From assembly GCF_900110925.1 (NCBI RefSeq), contig NZ_FOFP01000004.1, positions 107,250 to 171,249 on the forward strand: a stretch of 64,000 nt of DNA, given 5' to 3'. The notes beneath the pieces were generated by a model. That model searched no databases. It was not told where the DNA came from and saw only the letters and a program-made list of their open reading frames with translations. This DNA is from Pseudomonas cuatrocienegasensis. Lineage in GTDB: Bacteria > Pseudomonadota > Gammaproteobacteria > Pseudomonadales > Pseudomonadaceae. Numbering within the stretch: position 1 is the stretch's first letter; the number at the start of each line of letters is the position of its first letter. Positions 8,861 to 21,034 of the stretch are shown here, in pieces. A program made the translations under genes and the position numbers.

Positions 8861-10105
8861 ATGACGAGCATGTCATGGGTGGTACTGGGCGTGTTCGTGT
8901 TGACCTACCTGGGCATGGCCGCTGGCGGTGTGCGTGGGCTGCGCATGGACCGCAGCTGGATCGCTGGCGCGGCCGCCGTGCTGTTGCTGTTTATCGGCGC
9001 GCAGACCCCGGCTGAGGCGGCCAGCCATCTGGATGCCGGGGCTTTGCTGCTGTTACTGGCGCTGATGCTGGTCTCGGCGCAGTTCGAGTTCTCGGGCGTG
9101 TACGCCTGGCTCAATGGCCGGCTGGAGTCCTATGCGACGCAGCCGGCGCGCTTGTTGGCGGCAGTGGTCGTGCTGGGCGGGGTGCTCTCGGCGGTGCTGG
9201 TCAATGACATCGTCGCCTTCGCCCTGACTCCGTTGCTGTGCCACAGCCTGCTGGCGCGCGGGCTCGATCCACGGCCGTTTCTGCTGGCGTTGGCGCTGGC
9301 CTGTAATGCCGGCTCGGCAGCGAGCCTGATCGGTAACCCGCAGAACATCCTCATCGGCCAGGCTGGCGGTCTGGATTTCTGGGGCTACACCGCCATCGCC
9401 GCGGTCCCGGCCATAGGCGCGTTGCTGATCACCTACCTGGTGATCCTTTGGCAATGGCGTCACCGCTGGGGTACGGCGCACTCGGTGACGACCGAGGCGG
9501 CACAACCCGCCCAGGTCTATGGCGCGCGCAGTTACCTCAAACCGGCCGTGGCCACCCTGGTGCTGCTGGGGCTATTTGCCAGCGATCTGCCGCGGGAATG
9601 GTCGGCGCTGATGATTGCCGTGCTGTTGATGGTCTCGCGCCGCGTCGCCAGCCGCGATTACGTGCAGGCGGTGGACTGGAACCTGTTGCTGCTGTTCGCC
9701 GGGCTGTTCGTGGTCACCGGTGCGGCCATGGCCTTGCCGCCCGTGGCTGGCATCGCCGCGCAGTTGGCGGATCGCGGGTTGCTGCCCCAGGGCGTGCTGT
9801 CGCTCGCTGCGGCTTCGCTGGTGGCCGGCAACCTGATCGGCAACGTGCCCTTTGTGATGCTCTTGCTCGGCGTGCTGCCGGAGATGTCGCCGTCCCTGCT
9901 GGTGGGCCTGGCGGTGATGTCGACCTTGGCTGGCAACCTGCTGCTGATCGGCAGCGTGGTCAACCTGATCGTTGCCGAAAGCGCCCGGCGCCAGGGTGTG
10001 CGTTTGGGCTTCGTCGATTTCGCCCGCAGCGGCGTGCCGGTGACGCTGCTGAGCATGAGCCTGGCTGGGGGGTGGTTAGTGCTGGGTGGCTGGCTGCCCT
10101 GGTAG
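8861..10105 (+). CDS. SLC13/ArsB-NhaD superfamily permease
   Basis: A 414-residue integral membrane protein of the ion-transporter superfamily that includes ArsB, NhaD and the SLC13 carriers. Hydrophobic helices run almost throughout. The two inverted halves each carry a re-entrant-type motif: VNDIVAFALTPLL with SAASLIGNPQNILIG in the first, and AGNLIGNVPFVMLLLG with GNLLLIGSVVNLIVAES in the second. The start at 8861 has GGAAGG upstream; a TTG at 8831 is less likely. The substrate cannot be read from sequence. The stop codon TAG (10103-10105) lies inside the left end of a MITE-like element, so the last residues may differ from relatives. Confidence 0.88.
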   Translation: MTSMSWVVLGVFVLTYLGMAAGGVRGLRMDRSWIAGAAAVLLLFIGAQTPAEAASHLDAGALLLLLALMLVSAQFEFSGVYAWLNGRLESYATQPARLLAAVVVLGGVLSAVLVNDIVAFALTPLLCHSLLARGLDPRPFLLALALACNAGSAASLIGNPQNILIGQAGGLDFWGYTAIAAVPAIGALLITYLVILWQWRHRWGTAHSVTTEAAQPAQVYGARSYLKPAVATLVLLGLFASDLPREWSALMIAVLLMVSRRVASRDYVQAVDWNLLLLFAGLFVVTGAAMALPPVAGIAAQLADRGLLPQGVLSLAAASLVAGNLIGNVPFVMLLLGVLPEMSPSLLVGLAVMSTLAGNLLLIGSVVNLIVAESARRQGVRLGFVDFARSGVPVTLLSMSLAGGWLVLGGWLPW

Positions 10106-10394
10106 GGCACCTCCAAAAACTACCTCGGCTTTGGCTTCCTGCGTCGCTCTACCTCCTGCATCCATGCAGACGTGCGTGGTCATCGCTGCGTTAAAAACAG
10201 GCTCACAGCCTTAAGGCTGAACGTGCTTTAGCACGGCCCCGAAGGGGTGAGCGAAGCGAATCAAATACTCATTTACAGCTCGTAAACTCGCATGCGAGCC
10301 CAGTCCGTTTTTCGCCTGTTTTGTGGGGCCGCCTAGGTGGGGCCGCCTTCGGTATTGCGCTGACTGCCTCGCCTACGTTTTTAGAGGTGCCCTA
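10103..10394. mobile_element. MITE-like element with 18-bp terminal inverted repeats
   Basis: The left end TAGGGCACCTCCAAAAAC (10103-10120) and right end GTTTTTAGAGGTGCCCTA (10377-10394) are inverted copies with one mismatch. Both outer ends carry TA, consistent with a TA target duplication around a 288-bp element. No transposase is encoded. It fills the whole space between the permease and rlmF genes and supplies the permease stop codon. Confidence 0.75.
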
Positions 10395-10401
10395 GTAGGG
10401 A

Positions 10402-11403
10402 TTATTGCCAGCGCGTCTGCCGCCAGTGTTGTTGCTGCTCGGGCGTCTGGAAGGTCCAGGCGACAAAGCGGCTCTGCTTCTGGCCCTGGGCCATTTCCAC
10501 GGTTTCGACTTGCAAGGCGCCGGCTTTTTTCAGCGCGTTGTAGACCCCTGGCAGGTTGCCGACCTTGGAGATCAGGCTGCTGAACCACAGCACCTGCTGG
10601 CCGACGGTGGCGCTTTCTTCGATCAAACGGCTGACGAAGGCCGCCTCGCCGCCCTGGCACCATAATTCTGCTGCCTGGCCGCCAAAGTTCAGCACCGGCA
10701 GTTTACGTTTCGGGTCGAGCTTGCCGAGGTTGCGCCATTTGCGCGTGCTGCCGCTGCTGGCCTCTTGCGCGCTGGCGTGGAAGGGCGGGTTGCACAGGGT
10801 CAGGTCGAAGCGCTCATCGCTGTGCAGCAGGCCCTGGAAGATATGGGCGCTGTCCGCTTGCAGGCGCAGCTCGATGGCATCACTGAGGCCTGGGTTGGCC
10901 TGGACAATGGTCTTTGCGGCGGCGATGGCGCTTTCGGCGATATCCGAACCGAGAAACTGCCAGGCGTATTCACGATTGCCCAGCAGCGGGTAGATGCAGT
11001 TGGCGCCGACGCCAATGTCTAGCGCCCGCACCTTGGCGCCACGGGGAACTTCCCCAGCATTACTGGCGGCCAGCAGGTCGGCCAGGTAATGCAGGTAATC
11101 GGCGCGGCCGGGGATCGGCGGGCACAGGTAGCCCGCCGGAATATCCCAATGATTGATGCCATAGAACTGCTTGAGCAGCGCGCGGTTGAACACCTTGACC
11201 GCCGCCGGGTTGGCGAAGTCGATGCTCTCGTTGCCATAGGGGTTAATGATCACAAAGGCCGCCAGCTCCGGGCTGGCCTTGATCAATGCGGGAAAGTCGT
11301 AGCGACCCTGGTGGCGGTTGCGCGGGTGCAATTGGCCCTTTTCGGCTTTTGCGCTGCTGGGTGCGCCGCGCTTTTGCTGCGGGCGATGGCGAGGTGTGGA
11401 CAT
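10402..11403 (-). CDS. rlmF: 23S rRNA (adenine(1618)-N(6))-methyltransferase RlmF
   Basis: A 333-residue SAM-dependent methyltransferase that modifies A1618 of 23S rRNA. A basic N-terminal tail ([13 protein letters not shown]) precedes [12 protein letters not shown], a family signature. The SAM-binding site is [13 protein letters not shown], and the N6-adenine catalytic motif is NPPF in [11 protein letters not shown]. The start at 11403 removes 14 unlikely residues from an upstream in-frame start at 11445. Downstream is the MITE-like element, so the gene appears to be monocistronic. Confidence 0.95.
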   Translation of the reverse strand: MSTPRHRPQQKRGAPSSAKAEKGQLHPRNRHQGRYDFPALIKASPELAAFVIINPYGNESIDFANPAAVKVFNRALLKQFYGINHWDIPAGYLCPPIPGRADYLHYLADLLAASNAGEVPRGAKVRALDIGVGANCIYPLLGNREYAWQFLGSDIAESAIAAAKTIVQANPGLSDAIELRLQADSAHIFQGLLHSDERFDLTLCNPPFHASAQEASSGSTRKWRNLGKLDPKRKLPVLNFGGQAAELWCQGGEAAFVSRLIEESATVGQQVLWFSSLISKVGNLPGVYNALKKAGALQVETVEMAQGQKQSRFVAWTFQTPEQQQHWRQTRWQ

Positions 11404-11492
11404 GCGGGGGGCTGATCGTCGTCGGGAAAGTGCCCATGTTCCCATAGCTGGGAGCGCTTTGCAGGGGGGCGATGCGTCTGGGCAGAAATCAT

Positions 11493-11578
11493 CCCGGGTA
11501 TCGCGTTGCTCAACCCAGGCTACGGGCGTGGGGTGGCCAGAGGAGAGGTAGCCTGGGTCGAGCGCAGCGACACCCGGG
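11493..11578. repeat. Inverted repeat pair (CCCGGG ... GGCTAC / GTAGCC ... CCCGGG)
   Basis: Unit 11493-11523 ends GCTCAACCCAGGCTAC, and unit 11548-11578 begins GTAGCCTGGGTCGAGCGCAG, with 24 nt between. These are the same two units as at 135-205 but placed back to back in the other order. Nothing else is seen between rlmF and the winged-helix gene. Confidence 0.75.
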
Positions 11579-11601
11579 AAGGTATCGCGCTATGGGCAAG
11601 G

Positions 11602-11898
11602 TCAGGGATAGCCAAGCGTCGCGCGGATCTGCGGCAGGTGCGCGGTGATCCAGTGGCGGTCGATGGCGCCCCAGCTGCGGATCATGTAATAGCCGGCGTT
11701 GTTGCGCTCGCCGGGGTGTTGCACGAAGGCGCAGTCGATATCCAGGTCGGCGAGGGCAGCCAGGGTGTCCTGGGCGGTGCGCCTTGGCATGCCGGTGGCC
11801 TCCATTAGCGCGGCGACGCTGACGGCACTGCCACTGTCGATCAGCCAGGCCACGTAGAGGCGCCGGTAGAAGCTGGTTTTGGTCTTGCTGACGTCCAT
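11602..11898 (-). CDS. Small winged helix-turn-helix protein
   Basis: A 98-residue protein that I recognise only as a probable DNA-binding winged helix. A helical start (MDVSKTKTSFYRRLYVAWL) is followed by a helix-turn-helix, VSVAALMEATGMPRRTAQDT (about residues 26-45), and a beta wing containing NNAGYYMIRSWGAID. It ends RATLGYP. The start at 11898 is preferred to 12000, which would put 34 low-complexity residues in front. It lies 49 bp downstream of nhaD on the same strand, across a hairpin, so it may be read from the nhaD transcript. A regulatory role is inferred only. Confidence 0.8.
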   Translation of the reverse strand: MDVSKTKTSFYRRLYVAWLIDSGSAVSVAALMEATGMPRRTAQDTLAALADLDIDCAFVQHPGERNNAGYYMIRSWGAIDRHWITAHLPQIRATLGYP

Positions 11899-11917
11899 GC
11901 TCGTTCCTTGCGTAAAT

Positions 11918-11940
11918 GGCCCGGCGTTGGCTGCCGGGCC
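11918..11940 (-). terminator. Hairpin after nhaD
   Basis: GGCCCGGC and GCCGGGCC form a perfect 8-bp stem around a 7-nt loop. On the minus strand it is followed by ATTT only, so it would be a weak or partial terminator between nhaD and the winged-helix gene. Confidence 0.5.
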
Positions 11941-11947
11941 CGTTGCA

Positions 11948-13324
11948 TCAGCCAAGGGTGGCGATGCCGATATAGGTCGCCGCACCGGCAATATAGCCAA
12001 TGAATGCCAGCAGGCTGATCTTCTTCAGGTACCAGATAAAGTTGATCTTCTCCATGCCCATGGCCGCCACGCCTGCGGCCGAGCCGATGATCAGGCAGCT
12101 GCCGCCGGTGCCGGCGCAGTAGGCCAGCAGTTCCCAGAAGGTGCCGTCGACCTGAAAGTTGCTCAGCCAGGCCGTGTCGGCCCCAGCCAGGTTCAGCGCC
12201 TCGGGGGTGACCAGCGGGTACATCTTCATGGCGCCAGCAACCAGCGGCACGTTATCGACCACCGATGACAACAGGCCGATGGCGATGTTGATCGCATAGA
12301 CGTTGCCCAGGCTTTCGCGCAGCAGGGTGGCGACCTGGGTCAGGTGGCCGGCGGTGGCCAGGCTGGATACCGCCAACAGGATGCCGAGGAAGAACAGCAC
12401 GCTGGTGGTGTCGATGCGGCGCAGTACGCCGACCACCGACAGTGGGTGCTTGTCTTCGTCGTTCTTGCCGCGGTGGATCACCTCGGTGACCACCCAGAGC
12501 ACGCCCAGGCCCAGCAGAATGCCCATATAGGGCGGCAAGTGGGTGACCGTCTTGAACACCGGTACGAATACCAACGCGCCGATGCCGAGGATAAACACCA
12601 GATTGCGCTCGAAGGGGGTGGTCGGGTCACGGCGCTCTTCTTCCGATTCACGCACCTGCGGCCGCTGGATTTCGCCCTTCATGCTGAAGCTCAGCCACAG
12701 CAGCGGCGCGAGCAGACAGACCAGGCTGGGCAGGAACAGGCTGCCGACGATGCCGCTGACGGTGACCTGATTACCGATCCACAGCATGGTGGTGGTCACG
12801 TCGCCAATCGGCGACCAGGCGCCGCCGGCGTTGGCGGCGATCACCACGATGCCGGCGTAGAACCAGCGCTCCTTCTGATCGGCCACCAGTTTGCGCAGCA
12901 GCGAAACCATGACGATGGTGGTGGTCAGGTTGTCCAGGGCGGCCGAGAGGAAGAAGGTGATCAGCGCCACCACCCACAACAGGGTGACCCGCTTGTTGGT
13001 GCGGATACGGTCGGTGATCACCTTGAAGCCTTCGTGGGCGTCGATCAGCTCGACGATGGTCATGGCGCCCATCAGGAAGAACAGAATTTCGGAAATTTCC
13101 CCGAGGTGATGACGCAGCTCCTCGGTGACGTGGTGGCCGTTGTCGAAGGCGCCAGCCGTGCCGCTGCCGATCAGCGGCAGGATCACATCGGCGCCGAGGA
13201 TCAGTACCGTCCAGCAGAATACTGCCGTCAGCAGCGCCGAGGCGGCCTTGTCGATCTTGAGCGGGTGTTCGAGGGCAATACACAGGTAACCAAGGACGAA
13301 AATCAACGCCATCAACGCATACAT
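11948..13324 (-). CDS. nhaD: Na+/H+ antiporter NhaD
   Basis: A 458-residue membrane antiporter that exports sodium in exchange for protons. About a dozen hydrophobic segments are evident. Family signatures include SAALDNLTTTIVMVSLLRKL, the NAGGAWSPIGDVTTTMLW motif and SSVVDNVPLVAGAMKM in the second half. A charged cytoplasmic loop around residues 215-240 (QRPQVRESEEERRD) separates the halves. NhaD is typical of marine, halophilic or alkaliphilic bacteria and acts at alkaline pH. Upstream is a long intergenic region ending in the tandem REP array. Confidence 0.94.
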   Translation of the reverse strand: MYALMALIFVLGYLCIALEHPLKIDKAASALLTAVFCWTVLILGADVILPLIGSGTAGAFDNGHHVTEELRHHLGEISEILFFLMGAMTIVELIDAHEGFKVITDRIRTNKRVTLLWVVALITFFLSAALDNLTTTIVMVSLLRKLVADQKERWFYAGIVVIAANAGGAWSPIGDVTTTMLWIGNQVTVSGIVGSLFLPSLVCLLAPLLWLSFSMKGEIQRPQVRESEEERRDPTTPFERNLVFILGIGALVFVPVFKTVTHLPPYMGILLGLGVLWVVTEVIHRGKNDEDKHPLSVVGVLRRIDTTSVLFFLGILLAVSSLATAGHLTQVATLLRESLGNVYAINIAIGLLSSVVDNVPLVAGAMKMYPLVTPEALNLAGADTAWLSNFQVDGTFWELLAYCAGTGGSCLIIGSAAGVAAMGMEKINFIWYLKKISLLAFIGYIAGAATYIGIATLG

Positions 13325-13545
13325 GTTCGGGGTCCGTTTGCAGGGCTTTGTTTGAGTTGGAAGTGCCAGTGACGCATAACGCGCGCAGACGATGCCTGAA
13401 TTGGCGAAGAAATGGCAGAGGGCCGCTATGCGGGTTGCGTTAGGCCGGTGCGCCTTGCACGCGCCAGGCTGCGGTTTGACTGGGCTTGCATGATCTTGGC
13501 GAGGACTGCGACCAGGTGCCGCGCCGTTGCGCCGGCTGGCGGTGC
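13325..13545. other. Intergenic region upstream of nhaD
   Basis: This 221-bp stretch should contain the nhaD promoter. I see no gene, no clear sigma-70 pair and no convincing operator. It leads directly into the REP array. Confidence 0.5.
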
Positions 13546-14240
13546 TGTCGCGGCTAAAGCCCCTCCCACGGTGGTGTGGGCAGCGCGACTCTTGTAGGAG
13601 GCGCTTTAGCGGCGAGATTTTCAGGCAGGGAAAGCGTGGCTGATTCGCTCAGTTGCTGAAAAACAGCCAAAAATCGCGCCGGTAAGGGCGCGGTTCTGTC
13701 GCGGCTAAAGCCCCTCCTACGGGTGTGTGGGCAGCGCGACTCTTGTGGGAGGCGCTTTAGCGGCGAGCTTTTCAAGCTGGGAAGGCGTGGCAGGTTCGTT
13801 CAGCTGCTGAAAAAACAGGCAAAAAAGTCCGCGCCGGCTAAGGCGCGGCTCTGTCGCGGCTAAAGCCCCTCCCACGGGTGTGGGTAGCGCGACTGTTGTG
13901 GGAGGCGCTTTAGCGGCGAGCTTTTCAGGCGGGGAAGGCGTGGCTGGTTTGTTCAGCTGCTGAAACAGGCAAAAAAGTCCGCGCCGGCTAAGGCGCGGCT
14001 CTGTCGCGGCTAAAGCCCCTCCCACGGGTGTGGGTAGCGCGACTGTTGTGGGAGGCGCTTTAGCGGCGAGCTTTTCAGGCGGGGAAGGCGTGGCTGGTTT
14101 GTTCAGCTGCTGAAAAAACGGGCAAAAAAGTGCGCCGGTTAGGGGCGGTTCTGTCGCGGCTAAAGCCCCTCCCACGGTGGTGTGGGCAGCGCGATTCTTG
14201 TGGGAGGCGCTTTAGCGGCGAGCTTTTCAGGCGAGAAGGG
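13546..14240. repeat. Tandem REP/REPIN-like array, about 4.6 units of 150 bp
   Basis: Units begin with TGTCGCGGCTAAAGCCCCTCC at 13546, 13697, 13852, 14002 and 14152, so the periods are 151, 155, 150 and 150 bp. Each unit holds an inverted pair, GCTAAAGCCCCTCCCAC and GTGGGAGGCGCTTTAGC (one mismatch), then a spacer of GGCGAGCTTTTCAGGCGGGG type. Units 3 and 4 are almost identical over their first 115 bp, suggesting recent duplication. Paired inverted REPs are called REPINs in Pseudomonas and are spread by RAYT transposases encoded elsewhere. Confidence 0.9.
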
Positions 14241-14247
14241 CAGGGCC

Positions 14248-14279
14248 AAAAAAAACCGCGCCGTTGAGGGCGCGGTTTT
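14248..14279 (-). terminator. Intrinsic terminator of valS
   Basis: AAAACCGCGCC and GGCGCGGTTTT form an 11-bp stem around a 6-nt loop. On the minus strand a run of eight Us follows. It begins 18 bp beyond the valS stop codon. Confidence 0.9.
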
Positions 14280-14296
14280 CGGTGACGCACAGGCCG

Positions 14297-17128
14297 TCAG
14301 AGGGCGGCGATCTTGCCGCGCTGCTCGACCATCTTGCTCAGGGCCTGTTCGGCCTCGGCCAGCTTGGCGCGCTCTTTATCGAGTACTTCGGCCGGTGCCT
14401 TGGCGACAAAGCCTTCGTTGCTCAGCTTGCCGCCGACGCGCTGCACTTCACCGGAGAGGCGGGCGATCTCCTTGTCCAGGCGCGCCAGTTCGGCGTCCTT
14501 GTCGATCAGCCCGGCCATCGGCACCAGCACCTGCATATCGCCAACCAGCGTGGTGGCGGACATCGGCGCTTCTTCGCCCGCTTCCAGCACCCGTACCGAC
14601 TCCAGCTTGGCCAGCTTGTTGAGCAGCGGCGCGTTGTCGGCCAGGCGGCGCAGGTCTTCTGCGCTGGCGTTCTGCAGGATGATATCGATGCGCTTGGCCA
14701 TGGAGATTTTCATCTCGCCACGGATCTGCCGCAGACCGAGCATCAACTGCTTGACCCACTCGATATCGCCTTCAGCAGCAGCGTCGATGCGGCTCTCATT
14801 CGCCACCGGCCAGGCCTGCAGCATGATGGTGTCGCCGCTGACGCCAGCCTGGGCCTTGATGCGCTGCCAGATTTCTTCGGTGATAAACGGCATAAACGGG
14901 TGGGCCAGGCGCAGCGCCACTTCCAGCACGCGAATCAGCGTGCGGCGGGTGCCGCGCTGACGCTCGATCGGTGCGCTCTCGTCCCACAGCACCGGCTTGA
15001 CCAGCTCCAGGTACCAGGCGCAGTACTCGTCCCAGATGAACTCGTACAGCGTCTGCGCGGCCAGGTCGAAGCGGAAGGCATCGAGGTGACGGGTGACGTC
15101 GGCCTCAGTGCGCTGCAGGGCGGAGATGATCCAGCGGTCCACCGAGGACAACTCGACCGGCTCACCGTTGACGCCAGTGTCCTGGCCGTCGGTGTTTTCC
15201 AGCACGAAGTTGGCGGCGTTCCAGATCTTGTTACAGAAGTTGCGGTAACCCTCGACGCGGCCCATGTCGAACTTGATGTCACGACCGGTGGAGGCCAGCG
15301 CCAGGTTGGTAAAGCGCAGGGCGTCGGTGCCGTAGGCGGCGATGCCTTCGGGGAACTCGGTGCGGGTCTGCTTGGCGATCTTCTCGGCGAGCTTGGGCTG
15401 CATCATGCCGCTGGTGCGTTTCTCCAGCAGCTCATCCAGGCTGATGCCATCGACGATATCCAGCGGGTCAAGCACGTTGCCCTTGGACTTGGACATCTTC
15501 TGACCCTGGCCATCGCGCACCAGGCCGTGCACGTACACGGTCTTGAACGGGATCTGCCCGGTCAGGTGGGTCGACAGCATGATCATCCGGGCGACCCAGA
15601 AGAAGATGATATCGAAGCCAGTCACCAGCACGTCGGTGGGGTGGAAGGTCTTCAGTTCTTCAGTCTGTTGCGGCCAGCCGAGGGTGGAGAAGGTCCACAG
15701 GCCGGAGCTGAACCAGGTGTCGAGAACGTCTTCATCCTGGCGCAGGTTGGCGTCACCAAGGTTGTTTTCAGCGCGTACTTCCGCCTCGTCGCGACCAACA
15801 TATACATTGCCGGCATCGTCGTACCAGGCCGGGATGCGGTGGCCCCACCAGAGCTGACGGCTGATGCACCAGTCCTGAATGTCACGCATCCAGCTGAAGT
15901 ACATGTTTTCGTACTGCTTGGGCACGAACTGGATTTCACCACTTTCGACCACGGCGATGGCTTTTTCGGCCAGCGGCTTGGTGCTGACGTACCACTGGTC
16001 GGTCAGCCACGGCTCGATGATGGTGCCGGAGCGGTCGCCTTTCGGTACTTTCAGGGCGTGGGCGTCGATGCTTTCCAAGAGGCCAGCGGCCTCGAAGGCG
16101 GCAACGATCTGCTTGCGCGCCTCGAAACGATCCAGGCCGGCGTATTCGGCCGGCAGGCTGCAGTCGATCTGGCTGTTGACGCTGCCATCGACATTGAACG
16201 CCTGGACCTGCGCAAGCACGGCGGCGTTTTTGTCGAAGATATTCAGCAGCGGCAGGTTGTGGCGCTTACCGACTTCATAGTCGTTGAAATCGTGAGCCGG
16301 GGTGATTTTCACGCAGCCGGTGCCGAATTCAGGGTCGCAGTAATCGTCGGCGATGATCGGGATACGGCGGCCAACCAGCGGCAGTTCGACGAAGGTGCCG
16401 ATCAGCGCTTGATAGCGCTCGTCACTCGGGTTTACCGCGACGGCGCTGTCGCCAAGCATGGTTTCCGGGCGCGTGGTGGCAACGATCAGGTAATCCTTGC
16501 CGTCGGCGGTTTTGTTGCCGTCGGCCAGCGGGTAGCGCAGGTTCCACAGGCTGCCTTTCTCGTCGTGGCTTTCCACTTCGAGGTCAGAGATGGCGGTGTG
16601 GAACTTGGTGTCCCAGTTGACCAGGCGCTTGCCGCGGTAGATCAGGCCGTCTTTGTGCAGGCGCACGAAGGCTTCTTTCACCGACTCGGACAGGCCGTCG
16701 TCCATGGTGAAACGCTCGCGCGACCAGTCCACCGAGCTGCCCAGGCGACGGATCTGCCGGGTGATGGTGCCGCCGGACTGTTCCTTCCACTCCCAGACTT
16801 TCTCCAGGAATTTCTCACGGCCCAGGTCGTGACGACCAATGCCGTCGGCGGCCAGTTGGCGCTCAACCACCATCTGGGTGGCGATACCGGCGTGGTCGGT
16901 GCCCGGCTGCCACAGGGTGTTGCGGCCCTGCATGCGGCGGAAACGGATCAGCGCATCCATGATCGAGTTGTTGAAACCATGGCCCATGTGCAGGCTGCCG
17001 GTGACGTTCGGCGGCGGGATCATGATGGTGTAGGGCTCGCCTGCACCCTGCGGAGCGAAATAGTTATTCGCCTCCCAGTTCTGGTACAGGGCGGTTTCAA
17101 TGGCGTGCGGCTGGTAGGTCTTGTCCAT
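14297..17128 (-). CDS. valS: Valyl-tRNA synthetase
   Basis: A 943-residue class I aminoacyl-tRNA synthetase that charges tRNA-Val and edits threonine. The HIGH-type motif is HMGH (47-50) within [14 protein letters not shown], and KMSKS is at about 544-548. The C-terminal 65 residues form the valine-enzyme coiled coil ([20 protein letters not shown]). The start at 17128 gives [11 protein letters not shown], typical of the family; an upstream start at 17221 adds 31 residues of unrelated sequence. The gene follows holC and a small acidic protein on the same strand, as in other Pseudomonas. Confidence 0.98.
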   Translation of the reverse strand: MDKTYQPHAIETALYQNWEANNYFAPQGAGEPYTIMIPPPNVTGSLHMGHGFNNSIMDALIRFRRMQGRNTLWQPGTDHAGIATQMVVERQLAADGIGRHDLGREKFLEKVWEWKEQSGGTITRQIRRLGSSVDWSRERFTMDDGLSESVKEAFVRLHKDGLIYRGKRLVNWDTKFHTAISDLEVESHDEKGSLWNLRYPLADGNKTADGKDYLIVATTRPETMLGDSAVAVNPSDERYQALIGTFVELPLVGRRIPIIADDYCDPEFGTGCVKITPAHDFNDYEVGKRHNLPLLNIFDKNAAVLAQVQAFNVDGSVNSQIDCSLPAEYAGLDRFEARKQIVAAFEAAGLLESIDAHALKVPKGDRSGTIIEPWLTDQWYVSTKPLAEKAIAVVESGEIQFVPKQYENMYFSWMRDIQDWCISRQLWWGHRIPAWYDDAGNVYVGRDEAEVRAENNLGDANLRQDEDVLDTWFSSGLWTFSTLGWPQQTEELKTFHPTDVLVTGFDIIFFWVARMIMLSTHLTGQIPFKTVYVHGLVRDGQGQKMSKSKGNVLDPLDIVDGISLDELLEKRTSGMMQPKLAEKIAKQTRTEFPEGIAAYGTDALRFTNLALASTGRDIKFDMGRVEGYRNFCNKIWNAANFVLENTDGQDTGVNGEPVELSSVDRWIISALQRTEADVTRHLDAFRFDLAAQTLYEFIWDEYCAWYLELVKPVLWDESAPIERQRGTRRTLIRVLEVALRLAHPFMPFITEEIWQRIKAQAGVSGDTIMLQAWPVANESRIDAAAEGDIEWVKQLMLGLRQIRGEMKISMAKRIDIILQNASAEDLRRLADNAPLLNKLAKLESVRVLEAGEEAPMSATTLVGDMQVLVPMAGLIDKDAELARLDKEIARLSGEVQRVGGKLSNEGFVAKAPAEVLDKERAKLAEAEQALSKMVEQRGKIAAL

Positions 17129-17342
17129 GCGCGGCGGGACCCTTATGACGGCTAGACGGAAAAGCCGCCAAGTATAGCGCCTTGCGCCGCCCGCTATAAG
17201 CGCCGCTTTGATCGGCGGCATAGCTTGGGGGTTTTTGTATCGCGGCGTCTCGGGGCGAGGCGTCTGCCTTCAATCCTGCAGAACGGTGGATCGATAACGC
17301 GTGATCCACCCTACGCACTGCCACCGAGACGTATCGCGGTTG

Positions 17343-17741
17343 TTAGGGTTTACGCGGTGGCAGCAGGCGGCTGAGGCGGGCGTCCAGGCGGCGTTTGAGT
17401 TCTGCTTCGATCTGCGGCACGAAGTCGTCGATCACGTCCTGCAGGATCAACTGCGCGGCGGCGCGTAATTCGCTGTCCAGGCGGTTGAGTTCGCTGTCGC
17501 GACTGATGCTGCGTTGCACCGTGTTGCGCAGGCTTTCGGTCAGGTTGGCCGGCGCGGGTTCGCTCGCCACGGTGGCTGGAATCGCGGGCGTGACGATATC
17601 CGAGAGCAGCGGGATGCTGTCCGGGTCGAGGCTATCGAGCAGCAGTGGCGGTTCGTCGTTTTGCTCGCCGAGCAGTTCGCGGATCGACTCCAGGTCGTTC
17701 AGCAACTGGACGGGCGGGTGTGCAGGTTTGGGGGTGTCCAT
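17343..17741 (-). CDS. Conserved hypothetical protein between holC and valS
   Basis: A 132-residue protein of unknown function. The N-terminal half is acidic and proline-rich (LLLDSLDPDSIPLLSDI near residues 33-49). The C-terminal half is a predicted helix (ELNRLDSELRAAAQLILQDV) ending in a basic tail, ARLSRLLPPRKP. No catalytic motif is visible. It starts 7 bp after the holC stop codon, so the two are co-transcribed; an alternative start at 17774 would overlap holC and add 11 residues. The helical end resembles a DnaK-suppressor or polymerase-associated segment only loosely, so no function is claimed. Confidence 0.8.
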   Translation of the reverse strand: MDTPKPAHPPVQLLNDLESIRELLGEQNDEPPLLLDSLDPDSIPLLSDIVTPAIPATVASEPAPANLTESLRNTVQRSISRDSELNRLDSELRAAAQLILQDVIDDFVPQIEAELKRRLDARLSRLLPPRKP

Positions 17742-17748
17742 GGTTCTT

Positions 17749-18168
17749 TCAGAGTTCAACTCGTTGGGGGTCATAGCCTTGTTGGCGGTAACGGCGGAAA
17801 TTCTCGCGGCACGCGGCCAGTCGTTCGGGGGCCTGGTTGACGATCTCGATGACCCGACTGAACTGCGCGATATGCGCCGACAGCTGGTCGCTAAGGTTGA
17901 TCAGCACGCCCTGGCCCACTTCGGGTGGCTGGTCCAGGCCAATCACCACCGGTGCACTGGGGTCGTCCTGGTGCAGGGCGTGGGGCACGAAAGCCTCGGC
18001 TTTGAAGGCCCACAACAGGGCATCCAGTTCGTTGCATTGTGCGGCATCTTCGCCACGCAAAAACACCGGCAGCCCGGCGCGCCAGGCTTTCATCGCCAAC
18101 TGACACGCGGCGCGCAGGCGCTCGGCAGAGGTTGCGGAGGGCAACACGTAAAATTCGATTCGGGACAT
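17749..18168 (-). CDS. holC: DNA polymerase III, chi subunit
   Basis: A 139-residue chi subunit of the DNA polymerase III clamp loader. Chi binds single-strand binding protein and links the loader to lagging-strand templates. The N terminus MSRIEFYVLPS, the central RGEDAAQCNELDALLWAF and VLINLSDQLSAHIAQFSRVI are family features. It lies downstream of pepA and upstream of the small protein and valS, the same order as in other gammaproteobacteria (pepA-holC-valS). Confidence 0.95.
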   Translation of the reverse strand: MSRIEFYVLPSATSAERLRAACQLAMKAWRAGLPVFLRGEDAAQCNELDALLWAFKAEAFVPHALHQDDPSAPVVIGLDQPPEVGQGVLINLSDQLSAHIAQFSRVIEIVNQAPERLAACRENFRRYRQQGYDPQRVEL

Positions 18169-18278
18169 GGCGGAGAAGTCTCAGGCTTAAAGCTGCAGGC
18201 CGCAAGCTTCAGGCCGCAAGTAAAAGCGCAAAAGCGACGCGCGGGTTTTCAGGTCCGTGCGCCGCTTGTAGCTCGCTG

Positions 18279-21026
<2,748 letters not shown>

Positions 21027-21034
<8 letters not shown>

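Noticed and set aside
13717..14175. Repetitive 152-residue minus-strand frame with three similar units
   Set aside because: It arises because the REP units are 150 bp, a multiple of three. The units are inverted-repeat DNA, not a conserved protein.
13546..14240. Possible CRISPR array
   Set aside because: The repeated units are 150 bp long and conserved throughout, with no alternation of short repeats and unique spacers, and no cas gene is near.
14264..17155. A 963-codon open frame on the plus strand opposite valS
   Set aside because: It is the antisense shadow of valS, produced by high GC codon bias; it has no ribosome site or recognisable domain, while valS on the other strand is unmistakable.
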